Origin: Theocolax elegans
Lineage: Eukaryota; Arthropoda; Insecta; Hymenoptera; Cerocephalidae
Direction: 5' to 3'
Length of the DNA: 64,000 bases
Assembly: GCA_026168455.1 (NCBI GenBank)
Contig: CM047431.1
Span: 62,020,910-62,084,909 of the forward strand
A model generated the notes under the pieces. It was not told where the DNA came from. It ran no database searches and worked only from the letters and a program-made list of their open reading frames with translations. Shown in pieces: positions 35,326 through 49,700 of this stretch (position 1 is the first letter of the stretch; each line of letters opens with the position of its first letter). A program made the translations under genes and the position numbers.

Positions 35326-37770
35326 GTAAGTAACACACATTTGATAAATCTCCGAGCCCTAGCCCTTTTCTCTTTCTCTCTCTCTCTCTTTTGCTAAAGG
35401 GAGCTGCTCCAGCGAGCGCAAGCGTATGAATCTTGTGTTTATAGCTCGCGTATACTCGGTGCACCCAAAGTTAAAGCTCTTACCTCTAATCATATTTTGT
35501 CATTTTATACGAACTCTTGTACATAACATTACCGACTATCTATTTGTTACAAGCTTTGGTATTACGTTTTTCACTCGGTGTAGATTTTCCGGCTTTTTTT
35601 TCCGCGACACTAAGCGTTTTGTTTTAATGCACAAGAACCATATATATATATATATATATTCGTTTGTATGTATATATACATACATACCCTCATCGATTTT
35701 ACACGCGCTTTGTAAGCGGCGGCGGCTCTCTCTCTCTCTCTCTCTCTGTGCAACTGTTCCCTTCTGCACATTATCTTGGTGCCGAAAATTTTTTGCAAAA
35801 ATTTAATTATCTTTACGTACAATCTTTTTTATGATCCTCGTTGACTACGTCACTGGTCAAAAAAGTACGAGTTACGGTTGCGAGTTCGGCAGGTAAACAA
35901 TTTTTAATACTTATCATACCAGGAAGTCGGGTTGGAATATTTTTTTATTTTTGCTGTTTTGCGTCCAAATGGTCTGATTTCACTTCTACTAATCAAATGT
36001 GCAACTTCTTATTTTTCTTCTTTTTTTCTTTTTAATTAGTTATCTGCATTTGTAACCTTTATCTTGTTTTACAATTAAGACATTACATGTCATTGTATAT
36101 CTATGTATTTACCTATAATTATTTTACTTTATGACTTGTGAATCATTAGAATTTTCATTACATAACAAATCCTTTGTACGTAATGTTGGAGTTTTAACTT
36201 GAGTTGAAATTTTAAGACACTGAGAATTAGAACATTCAAGAGAAATCAATATGATTTCTATAATATTTTACGCTAATATAAATGTGTACACACATTTTTT
36301 AAACTTTTATTATTTATATACATTTGTTAATATAAATATTACGTCTTAACTTAATAATGAATTAAATTTTGTTTTTTTATGTACTTTATTTTTATTAAGA
36401 AATAAATTACAAACGAATGGTATATTTGTATTTGTAATAAATTTATTTAAATTGACATAAAATATATTGAAAATGATTTCTTCAGGATCAAACATTGTTT
36501 TGTTACGCCTGACTCACTTTCTCTGATGCAAATCTTTTTCTTGTGGGTGTTTGAAAGTTAGAGTCATCCTCCCACTTGTATACCTCTCATTGAAATGGAT
36601 GTGTGCTATATTCAGTAAAAACATTTTTATTTTCAAGTTTTACATCGAGCAGACAGGAAGGATCTGGTCTGCTGAAGGAAGTCATTGATACATAATAGGC
36701 ATTAGAGATGCGAATGATCAGCTTCAGAGGAACTAATATATTTTCCTGGACTTTGTGAGACTCAGTGATTGTGCGTCGAGTTGCATTAAACTATTAGAAA
36801 GTGCAATGAAGTGATATTAAAATAATTGTGATGAAAATTGGACCCAATTTACATAAGGATAATTAAATAAAAGGTAAATTAAAAGTCTTATTTATTATAA
36901 GTTAGAATAATAACTATTTTCAATTATTAGCTTCCTATTTGTATTGTGCAATCAATACGATTCCCCAGCTCAAATAATTCTGTTTAACTGAGCTCCGTTG
37001 ATAAAGAAACAGTGATAAGACTTGTGCATCCATAAGTTCCAACTCGATTATACTTTGCAAGAAACAGTTTAATGTTAAAAATACTTTTTAATTTTATAAT
37101 ATATTAACATTTATATCGCAACATTTTATTTTATATTCTTTAATATATGTTTATACTGAGTACAGTTTATTTTAAATACTTTAAATTATAATTCGCTTGT
37201 TTGAAAGGATTGAGAAATAAGTGATTGTTAAATATTAATTTTACATTGCTTATAGGATTCAAGGAGGTTTCTAAAATTCTTTGGGTGCCTTAGGATAGAA
37301 ACAATCGTTGACTGCAGAAAATACATAATGTGAGACTTGGATTAAACAGGTACATACATCAGATATAAAAATGTAGATAACAAATATAGGGTTTAGAAAA
37401 ACAGTCATAACTTTAATTTTAATTATAAAATAAAAAATACCGCATTTTCCTCGATACATAATTCGTTTATATAACTCGTCGGAGTAACGTTATACATTCA
37501 GAAAAGTAAACAAAAGTAAGCATCCGTGACGTTAAATATTGACCACTGACACATATAAATGTTTAATAAAGTACATATCAATGAAATAAATCTTTACAAA
37601 ATTGTATTAGGTGAATTATAATACGAATACATTCGTATTAATAATATAGGTACAAGAGTTCAAATAATATGACAATATCGAAAAATGTGTAGAGAGCGGC
37701 TCGCCAAGACAGAAACCGAGGAAGGCCTACGGCGGCAGGAAATTTCAACACCGCAGCTGGTGATGCGGGA
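35326..37770 (+). other. Probable 5' intron of bves, microsatellites only
   Basis: AT-rich sequence with (CT)n and (TA)n microsatellites (35369-35390, 35640-35660, 35728-35748). No supported gene. A CCGCAG at 37751-37756 is a weak candidate acceptor before the start codon. Confidence 0.35.
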
Positions 37771-40700
37771 ATGTGGATCTGCCGCGAGCATTTAGGTGGC
37801 CAAAACGCCGGTAGGCTCGCCTCTTTCCTCCTGTTCGTCGGGCTGCTGTGCTGGCGAGCCGCCGATGCCGCCGACGAAGTTGCCCTCGCGACGCCCAGGC
37901 CTTCTTCCGGTCTCCCATCGGAAGTCACGTTACCGCCATCGCCGGCATCACCCACCGAATGCAAAAACCTGACGACCACTGCTAATAAACTCGGTGAGTG
38001 CAACGTACACGAAGTTATTCTATTAGACAAATATTACTTTCTTCTAGAAAGTTTTTTATTTATTTCACGGAGAAAAATGTGTGAATACTATTTAGCAAAT
38101 GTGGGATAAACTGTCGATATAAGAAAATATTGCTATATACTATATGGTAAAATGTTTATACACCGAGAGAAATTTTGTATTAAAAATTACAAAATATTTT
38201 GTAAAAATGATAATAGTTTCTAGTAAATAGATCACAGACTGACAAACTAACAAACATTATTATAGTTTATATTAAAATTTAGAAAAGTTATAGTAAATAT
38301 TATAAGAATTATAGTAAATTTTATTCTACACTATAGTAATTTTTGCTAGAAACTATAGTGATTTCCCTAATTTGTCAATTTGTGATTTATTTACTAGACA
38401 TTATTGTCATTTTTAATCTAAACTTTTTCTCAGTGTATTAATATTTCCTACAACTTGAATTAAATTTTACCATATACATAGTGTAGCAATGTTTTCTTAT
38501 TCTGACAGTATGTTTCAGCTTTGAAAGAATATAGTAACGTTTAATCGAACATTTTTCTCTTTTACTCGATACCCGAAAATAATTAAATTGATTTTTTTTT
38601 CCAAACTACAGTCAGTCAGTATATACATTTAGATGAATAATTAAATAATCTCTTTAATACTGCTATACCTACACTTTATCCCTTTTTTTATTGAAGCTTG
38701 TCGATTTTTTAAAAATAAAAATAAAAGTAAAAATGAAATATTCACAATTTTGTCAATACTTTGGTATTGCTAGGATGTCCATATATATAAGTATACCAAT
38801 GAACCACCAAACGATAAGCGACACCGTTTCACACGAAGAAAGCCGCGTTTTCTCCACGCGTTTCATCACTTGACACAGTTAAACCTATTATTTAATTTTC
38901 ATTTTTCTTTTAATACATCGATTCATCTTCTCTTATCCTTATTATTCTGTGTAATTACAAGATAAAAGTTACATCGTACGCAACGACTCTTCAAATGATA
39001 TATATACATTATGTCAAAATTGAGTATAAGCATGGTAAAAAAATAGGTATTAAATTATTACTAAATTAAAGTTTTTAAATATTATCTTCCCTTATCCGAC
39101 TCGATGTTTAACATCGTGCGTGCTTATCATTTTCCGTAATTAAAAAACTAAAAATACGTGGTAATCAACTTTCCCAATACTATACTTTAAGTAAAATTAA
39201 AGTATAAACACGAAACAATTATTTAAAAAAAATATTTTAATTTAATTAAATTTTTTAAAAATTCTCGTATTTCATCGTCTCATAATGAATTAAATGTGCC
39301 TACTATCAGTATATATTTATATTCTATATAAAAATGACAATAATATAAAATATGATCTATTTTAAAATTTTGCACTAAAATAACTCGATTCGTTATCTCG
39401 TTTCTGCTTGAATATTGATTTGAGAGGCTCCGGTCCTGGTTTCCCTTTATCAATTCCCTTCATATACTCCCAACACAGCCTCTCCCTTTTCAGTTGTTTC
39501 CTCGCTTTATTGCAAATCCATATATGCACGTGCTCTATAATTTCCATCGTCTTGCGCTACTTAAATTTCACACACCTTTTTTTCGTTTTGATGCAAATAA
39601 AAAAATATATATAAAAAAAATAGATATAAATATTGTAAACACGAATGATTATTGTAAATAATATTATTACAATTTTGTTTCAATAGTAAAACATTGTTGT
39701 TTATAAGTACATCGCGATTCTTCGAACGAAAATTATTATTAAAATAATTAAAATTAACGTATCGAATTATTGACCAGAAAACGAGGTAAGGACACAGTGT
39801 CTTGAAATAATTGTTAAAAGTAAAAAAAAAAATTATGCTCCAGGTGAGGCTCGAACTCACAACCCCGGCATTGCTCACGAGAACTGTCTTATAAGTACCG
39901 TGCGCTAACCAATTGCGCCACTGGAGCATCCGAACAAAAGTGCTCAAATGCGCGATCGCGCTCTCAAGTCCCATTATGTCAATTAATTACATTTTTTTGT
40001 GATAATAAATACATTCAAAATTATACGATTGTTTATCACTCCGAGACTTTTTTTTACAATTAACATGATATTCTTGGTTTTTATCTGTGAACAAAAACAA
40101 AATAGTGAAATAAACGGATACTGAATGATTCAGCAAATTTTACTAAAATAAGATGGGTTAAGTAAATATATATTACTTTGGTGAAATTTAACAATCAATC
40201 TATTTTATAAATAAGGCACTTCAAGTAGATTGTAGTAAATATTATTACAATTTAGTTCACTGAATAAACTTATGAAATAGCAAATTTTTACCCGAGTGTC
40301 AGTCCTCTATAATTTAATTTAAATCAACAAATTTACAAAATATGCCTACTCATTAATTTTTTTTTTAACGAAAATCCGTTGAGTATAAATCAACAATTAT
40401 TTTGAAACTTGAGGAATATATCGTATACTCTATTTTGTAAGGAAACGATTGATTTTAAATGTATTTTACATTATTACTGTTTATAGACTATTATCGTCTT
40501 CTCGATTTACGTAAATAAAATATTCAAAACGTTTACAAATATATACCTAATTCAATTATTTCAAATACATTAATGTATTATTCGTTTATTTTAGTCATCA
40601 AACAATAGTTACTTGAGAAAATATTACTGGAATAAACTTCGAATTTTTGGCTCAGGTAGCTCTAGTTAATACTGATAATAATATATAATTATATTCGAAT

Positions 40701-43700
40701 ATTGATAACCAAAACATTTACTTGATTCTTTTACATGATACAATTAAAATTGAGGAATATACGACGTGTTTGTAAAATTTGTTGTCAATGCACACATACA
40801 TTTATTACTTTATGCGAGTACATAATAATATATATTTTACTTTTTTTAAAGATGTCTCGGTGACGTTAAGCAGTATTTAGATTGTATACATGCCACTTCT
40901 GTGTACAACAGATAAATTTATTTTTATCCATGGAGAGTTACAATATTATATATATATAGTGCTTGCAATTATTTGTACCGAAAAAAAAAAATTAAATTGC
41001 CAAAGAATGGTATGGTGCTTTGGTAAACATTTGTTCTATTACGTAAGATTGTCACTTGACGGTTAAAAGAAGTCATCTCTGCTCATCTATATATTACATT
41101 TAACACCGATAAATATAGTTAATACAATTGTTGCAAGTCAAACTCTTAATAAAAATAATATTTCATTAATTATTGCTAGTAAATAATTACTTTTAATTAT
41201 AATAAACGTATTGCTTTTTACGCGCGTAAATTAAGAGTGTATATAGGTATCGTATTATAAGTGGGACACAAAATACTTAAATAATCGACAGACCAATTGT
41301 TTATGATACAGCACGAGAACAAAGTTGAAAAAGTTGTTTTTATTTGAACAAATCATATGAAAAGCTGGTTTTATATGCAAGTACATATTTAAGTACCATT
41401 CGTTATGTATTATCGTCATTTTTGTACATTTAAAAGCTTTATCCAAAAGTTACGATGTGTATATAACTTTACTATTTCGAGCGAGTTTACCGTCTTATTT
41501 TCGATTTTTTTTATAGATACCTACGTAAGTTTGGCCTCGTATTTCAATCTCATTTCGTATTTAGTTCTGAATAAGTACTTTCTTATACTTGTTGCTTCGT
41601 TCATTTACCTCCGATTTACATTTACATCGTACATCCACATCTTCAGTTCTCGAATTTTAACTATTCGGAGTGAATTCTCTGATAAAAATTACCGTAACGC
41701 CTCGGTAAACCTGGGACTTGTATCAGCTATTCGAAATAAATTAACCTCGTATAATATTTTTAATTTACCGCGGTAGTTTCATAATTTTTAGGTTACCGAT
41801 CGAGCGTCCCAGGTTTGCCGTGCTATCACGAATTATTTTTATTAAAAAATGTACTCCATGTATAAAAAATGATTATTGTATACACATGCATGGATCTTTG
41901 TACACTGCGCGGTTTGCGTGTAAAAACAAATTAAATTACACGTTCTATCGATAATAATAATAGGTCTACGTTAATTAAAATATTAAAAATGAAGTGTATA
42001 ATACTAAAAAAAATCGAAATGAGCGCTCATCGATTATTTATTACAGAGTGTATTACACGTTTGGAAAAAAAAATGTTTAAAAATATTAAAAGAGAAAAGA
42101 ATTCCATTGTTATTTTTATTCCGTATATTTGTTTCGAATTCCGATATAACGTACACATTGTTTACTATTTGTTGTGTCATTTAATTGAAATGAAAGTGGT
42201 ATGACGTTACTCTTTGCTGAATTAAAGAAATGAACGATAAGATTAAAAACCAACTGATTAAGTTTTATAGGTTATGTTTATTTAAAATGTTATGCTTTAT
42301 ATCGTAATTCATACACTTCGTATAAGTGGAATACAAGACAATTTTACAAACCATATTCTTCAATCTACTTTTTAATAGAATTTCCGAAACAATAATAATA
42401 AGTATTTAAATTTTAATATCTGAACCGATAGGTTAATAATGCGAGTAATCGTAAGCAGAGCTAAACAGTATAAGTGTCATATCGTTAATATACTATGGAT
42501 TCAATATAGTTTTAAATCAATCAAAATTAAATCAAATAACAAAAATAAAAAAGATGAATTAGGATATTTACTATTTTAGATTAAGAGTATGACGAATGAA
42601 ATTATAATTTGATGTATACCAAGTCCATTTCTGGGCTTTATTGGCTGAAATAAAGATGATACTAAAAAAAAAAATATTTTAATCCATGTTTTATAGAGCA
42701 TCCTCTATTTTTACCAAACATACGTAATTATTAAAATTAAAAAAAAATGAATCCTTTTAGAAATCAAAGTATTTTCTTAGTTTCTTCTTATTTTACCCGT
42801 GCCATTCTCAATTTTCAGTATAGGTATAAGAAAAGTAATAAATATGCCTAGCTCTTGATTATCGCGTTCATATATATATTTGCCAAGTTTAACTCGTCAA
42901 TTATCGTAAACCAGGCTCTCGTAGATTTAGAATTCATTAGTACGTGGATATCGCCATAGGTTTTCCGACTTTGTATCATTTATCAAAGGAGAGTTTTCAC
43001 TGTGGAAATAAATCCTCTCTGTATATCTGCTACTAAGTTCTCATTTTACTTGGACGTTATGTTATACGTACCTTCCAAAACTTTTCCAGTTTGAATTAAT
43101 ACTTCGATATGTGTGCATATGTGTATATACATGTATAAATTAATATTACTTTCTATATTATATTAATATACATGTATACGTATATTGATCAATGTATTGA
43201 TAGATTTCAATGCTTTTATGATTTCTAATATTAAAGTTTTTATTGAAAGAGAAATACTGGTATAGAGTTTGAATAAGTGGTAAGCCAAGTTTTCATTTAC
43301 ACACACACACGCGCACCCACATATGTGTATTTACGTGTTTACGTGCGTACAAAAACTTTAAATTGCATCGAATTTTACACACTAGTATACGTTTGGATAA
43401 AATTGACTTTAACTTTTATCCGTGATCGATTGATTCTATGCGTATAAATGAAGGAGTAGGAACAAAATTAAAAGAGGTGTAGAAAGAAAACACTGAATGG
43501 CGACTCGTTTAATAAACTTATTTTCACTTATAATATATTACTATACTATTCGATCCTTGGTCTCTGACGATTGATTCAAGCACCACTGGGAAATATATTT
43601 TCATCATGTGCTTTCTCCACTAAGATATCGTATTACCTCTGTTGCTGATTAGCACCACATTGGGAGCATAAAAAAAGCGACGTTAAAATAATAAAAAAAA

Positions 43701-46700
43701 AACTATTACTATACATTTTTTCTTGGTTCTGTATACGAAATAAATCATACAACGTAATAGAAGAAATATAATATTATTCAAGTTTTACGCTTAAAGAAAT
43801 GAGAGACTAAAAAAATTAAAATCCTTATTTATTTTTTAATTAACAGTGGGTTCACTTTTCCCAAAAAATCTCTCTCTAACGTTCTCCTACTTGCTTTGAA
43901 TAGTAGGTATGGTTTTTCTCAAATTTTTTTATCACTAAATTATCGAGATTTTCGTGCAGCCGTAAAGATCAATTTTTCACCTAATTGATACCGACGAAAA
44001 GAGGTTATTAATTTTTAATTAATTTAAAATTAATTATTTAAGAAAAATCTCTTTGTCAGCTTCTTCTATATTACTCAAGTGTCACGTATGAATTTTTCCA
44101 CATTTGTAGTTCGATAATTCCAGAAAATTTTTGAGTTTTTAAAAATAGATCCCTGTAATTTGGCTATCACATCTCCTCAACAGTACTAACATTTATAAGA
44201 ATTTCAACTATTTCCTATTCGATAAGTAATGCACTGGTGAAGTTCAATTTTTCACTATATAAAAATAACATTTAATGCTGATCATAGAATAGATATTTCA
44301 ACCTCAGCCTGGTAGAAATGTTGAACAGTTTTTGACTAGTCCATAGCGAGTGAAAGACAAACTGGGCAGTGAGTTGAGCAGTAACTGGGTAGCATTCACT
44401 AGCTAACGACTAGCCATCAACTTATAATTGGAAAAAAATAATCTAATTACAGGTTTATATTGTTTAAAATAATAAAAATATATAAAAAAAGTTTAGATGA
44501 ATTATTACATGTAAGTTCCTACCAATACGTTAACTTAAACTTTCAGAACAGAAAAACAATTTCGTGAGAATTATTGTAGGTTATGTTTACGAATCATACG
44601 TTGGTTTCAATTCATATCGATTCTTAAGCAGTGCTTCTCCAGTGACAAACCAGCGACACTGCCCAGTTGATCTTTCCTAGTGACTAGTCTGTTCAGCAGT
44701 TTCACTGCTATAGATGGTAGTCGAAATTAATTGCTAGTAAATACGCTGCGATAAAACACTTTTTGGCCATTATGGTAAGGGTATGTTATACTCAATTGTT
44801 ACTGACCAAGTCATTGGAGCTGAAAAAAACAGAAATTTTAATTAAATAAATCCTCTAAAAAGAGATGATTCTAAAAGTGAAGCCAAAGTAAGATTGATAT
44901 CATTTGCTGCACCGAGATCATGTGATCATTTGATATTTAAAAGGATCAAGTGCATAAATTCAAATATTTATTACAAAGAATAAAAAAAATGCGCACGCAG
45001 CGAAGATGTCCTACTATGGTGAATTATGGATAAAACAAGACATTATTGCCCTCATCTATTACTCTACTAAATTTAAACCAGAAAATTAAGAATCGAATTT
45101 CCTTCCGCAACCATTTTTAAACAGATTGATATTTTTGAATAAGCATAATGTTGTTATATACTATTCAAATAAAGGGCTATAACGTCTTGATTTTTAAAAA
45201 TGTTTATATTTAATTAAAATAGTCTATCCGTCTCAGTTGACTCGGTCGGTAACAATTTGACTTTTCATAGCATGTTATGTTTTCAGTTACAAATTTGTAA
45301 AATTCATTTTGTCATTGGAAATTCGGTAATTTATGTTATTAATATTGGCCAATAACCCCAATACCTGGTTAACATATAATCGCGATAATCTCGGTAACAA
45401 CTGGGCAACGAAAACAGTATATTTATAACATGATAATTTTCTAATAAATGTTTTAAATCACAGGCCTTTGAATATAATTACGTTTATGACGCGACATTTT
45501 ATTTAACTTTTTTTTAACTCTATTAATTTCACATTGATCAATATAATATTGTATTATCGGCAGTGTGATTACGTCATTCAAATATTTCAACGCTCTTTAT
45601 TTGGCTTTCATGAAATTCTTACCGAAATTTTATTGAATATATTCCGTAAAAATTATATTACCATTAGATAATGTATCGCAAAGACCCGGTAACGACCGAT
45701 TCTAGTATTTGGCTAGATAATAAATTTACAACTACATAATCAAAATCCATGTTAACAAGATGAAAATTAATTTATAACGCAATAAAATTTTTTTTACCGC
45801 AATAAATAGCTACCTGAAAAAAAAGTTTTGTAAAAAAATATCTAAATATTCGGGATAAAAATTAAATATCAGCATGGTCAAAATTGTTAATCTGATTCTC
45901 ACATCTTCTATTACAAACGTAAGCGAACATCTGCTTTTTACCCTGAACATTTGAATAATTCATATTTTTTTCTCGTGTGTAGGAAGTGTAAGGAAAATTC
46001 AAAAACTACCCCATTTTTTAACAATTATTTAGTCATTCTACACGTAGTACTATGTTTGATTAAAAATTACTATATAATCTTTAACAAAGGTATGCCAAAC
46101 TGTCGTAATAAAAAAATTGTAATAGTGAAACTTAATAGAAGTTATTGCAATAATTATTATACATATAATGAACCTTTACCGTACAGTACATTTTTCTCCA
46201 TGTATTAAAGTATCTATTTGTTGCTTATTAAATTAAATACGATTTCTACTACCGTATTCTCATATGGTTCACTCGATGACTAATTGTTATTACAGCGTGA
46301 CACAAAGCTTCTTGTTGTTCTTGTTCGGATCCGGTGAAAGTTTTTGGGGTCTAACGTTACTTTAGCGTCTCTTAGATGGCTTGCGATAGAGAGCACAAAG
46401 GATGTAACAACAATATTCCACGTAAAATTTAACGCTCTCTGTTAAACATTTTATAATCGATTATATGTAACTATCTTGTCATCTTTACGGAAAAAAATAA
46501 TTAATGTTTTGCTTCCTAATAGTAAATGTCAAAGACGATGAAAAATATGAATTTTTCGCGTACGAATTTTTTCCCTTTTCATTAATATATATAACTATAG
46601 GTACTATATAGTAAAAATAAAAGTATCAATTTTATCGTGACCATTACTTTGTGGGATTTGAATGAATTATCTTTGTTTGTTAATTAGTCTAATTGCTTTG

Positions 46701-49700
46701 AAAATTATGTAACATAATTTCGCATATATAGATTAGAATGTATTTCAATTAAACTAATGAATAAGTTAACACGATCAATTACAATAATAAATCGAAGGAC
46801 ATCGCATTAATTAATTACTTTTCTTATTTATTTTTTATTTATATTTCTTACTTTTTTTTTATTTATTTTTTTCTTATCAAAAACGATATATTTTATACTT
46901 GAGAACCATGGCAACTTCAAGTACTTGCCTCTAACTATTAAATCAAATTTTTTTACCCACGATATTTTTTGATAGGACGATTTATTTTACGGTTGAATAA
47001 AAGACATTTTGTTGAAGATTCGTTGGGCATTTTTGAACTTATTTGCTATTTATTTTTTTTTCGATGCAAACATTAATATTTTAGAATCTAAACTAACGAA
47101 TCTTCAAATCTATGCTTTCTAGCAACTCGTAGAATTTTTTTAGACACCAAATTTATCAATATTACATTTTACTTTCACGCTAAAACAAAAATTGTTTTTG
47201 TGAATTTTAACTTCTCCGTGTGCAAAATTTGTACGTGTATTTCAAATGAGAAAAAAACAATTGTTAAAGTTTTTCTGCTTTATGATAAATAACTTTGATT
47301 TTTAAATACAAAATTTACAACATATTAAGTAAAATACAAGTATTAAAATTACAACCAAATTTACATAAAATTTATAAAACAATTAACATATTTATAAAAA
47401 GTAAATTTATTCAATGGTATAATTTAATAATTTTGTACGGCGTTTACAAATTCTACTTGATTTTCTTTCAGAGATTTCAATATCAACTGCATTACTTTTT
47501 GTTTTTGTAATCATTATTCTCCCCGCTTGAATGTTTTTATTTAACAATATTGTTATGCTCTGCTAAAAATTATGATGCATTTGTAATATTATTTTTCTAT
47601 TAATTTCTATTATAATTTATAGTAGTGTTTAATAATAATATAATATAGTAATTTTTAATAAATAAATATTTTTAAATATATAGTTAAATTACAATTTCTT
47701 TTTTGTAAATGGTACTTACAATTTTCAGAAATAGTTTTACCATAAAATATTGCAGTATAGTTATTGCACTATATTTTCTGGTAATTTTATAGTAAAATTA
47801 ACCTTTTTTTTCTCTCAGTGTAGATTTCGTTTCTTTTAGATTAGATACATGATAAATATACTATAAATTCACCGTGTATTCATTTAATTAACACGTTCAA
47901 ATTTACCCCAGGATTTGAATTGAAAATTACCCCAAAATAGAAAAAAACTTTAGATACACAATGCGCAGCAGTAAATTAATATTTTTCAACGTAATTATGA
48001 TCAAAAGAAAGCTACTATGAACACTTAATATGTGTGATTTGCCGGTAAATAGAAACTACAGTGCAAGTGTGCTTTCATAAACTAAAAAGTACAAATAAAA
48101 TAGGATGAGTTTTTCATTTTAACAAAGAATTCGGAATAGCTCGTAACTATTGGTGGATTTGAGATAATAGCTTTTATTTAAAGAAACCGTCCTATATAGC
48201 ATAAATATTACGATATAAAAGAGTTATTCAAAAATTTAAAAATACCCCATTTTGATTATTATGATTATTAACTGTTGTCAATTTAGAAAAATTGCAGTCC
48301 TGTCTAGGGTATAAATAACTTGGATTGTAACATAACGAGTTTGATATCCCTTTAAACTAGTTAAATTGTGATCACGCAGGTACTCAGTGTGTATATATTA
48401 AAAAAATAATAATGAACGAAAAATAATTGTTGTTTTCCAGATTCACGAGTGTCGGTGATCGGTACGACCGACACCAATTTGCCAATAGTGCCTCCAACCT
48501 TTCTCAACGGAGCTCTCACTTGCCAGCCTTATCAAGGTATATACGTTAACCACATTTACTTCCAATTGGCAAATGCCTTCTTCCTGCTATCGCACCTTGC
48601 CCCGAGCGGCTTACACGGAGTGTTGTACCTGAGATGCACCTTGCTCGTTGGCTGTGCCTTCCTTGCTCTTTGGGCCTGGTCGGTCGTCTGCTGGCTAGAC
48701 GCGGCGCTGTGGAACGTTCTATTTGTCCTCATCAACTTTGTCCATGTCTGCACTCTACTTTACAGGCTCAGGCCCGTCAAATTCTCCAAGGAAATTGAGG
48801 AGGTAACGTATTACAATAATCATCTTTTTTATACTGACCCCACCAGGCAGCACTGGACCGGAAGACGCATTTTTATTCAATTTTTAATTTTAGATTCAAC
48901 ATTTTATTTTCTATCAATTTTTAAATTTTTTATTTTATATTGTGGTATACCCCGGTAGGTTACCGACCGAGCAAAAAAAATAACTATTACTTTTATTTTT
49001 AAAAATATACAATTTTATGCAAAACCTGAATACAGAAGCACTAGATAATTAAATAATAAGTAATTCTACAAATTTCCACGTCAATACGACAAAGAAACCC
49101 TAAAAAATTTCTGCTCCGAAAAATCACACAAAATCGTATACATTTACGGTACAGACATTTTTTAGGGAGACATGTTTTATCTCTTTATCGAGATCTTTGT
49201 TGTACTGACCTGGAACTTTGTAGAATGACTTATTATTTAATTATCTAGTGCTTCTGTATTCGGGTTTTCCATAAAATTGCGTATTTTTTTAATTAAATAG
49301 AATAATTATCTTTTTTTACACAGTCGGTAACCTACCGGGTATGCCACCTCCTTAACGGGATGTCGGACCCAAATTACAGGAATCTGCACTTTTCATCCCA
49401 AAAATTATATCTAAAATATTGAATTAAAAATCTGAAATAATTCATAGATATAGCTGAAAATATAAGAAAGGGCATGACGTTTTGATTTTATATAAGAAAC
49501 AATAGTTTTTTTAAATAATAATTAAGTAAACAATTATTGGTCGATAATTATTAGTCAAAAAAGGCATAAATTTCCAGATAAAATTTCAATCCAAACATAC
49601 CCAAACATCGTAATCAAATTATGGATTTAAAAATTTGGGTATATCATTTTAAACATGATTGAAGGGCCTGACATTCAGGTTTTTGAAAAAAAATCATTTG

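Larger units (their letters stand above)
39928..46840 (+). other. bves intron, mostly featureless apart from small inverted repeats
   Basis: About 7 kb of AT-rich intron. Besides the inverted repeats near 41.7 and 44.3-44.7 kb there is a cggtcggtaac/cggtaacgaccg pair near 45245 and 45690 that may be a degenerate TIR pair. No gene, and no additional RNA gene, was recognised. Confidence 0.4.

Noticed and set aside
35536..35822. Arg/Glu/Ser-rich frames over CT and TA repeats
   Set aside because: Encoded by microsatellites.
39561..39974. 137-codon minus-strand frame
   Set aside because: Runs through the tRNA-Ile gene; translation of tRNA sequence, not a protein gene.
48556..48753. 65-codon minus-strand frame
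   Set aside because: Antisense to the membrane-segment exon of bves.
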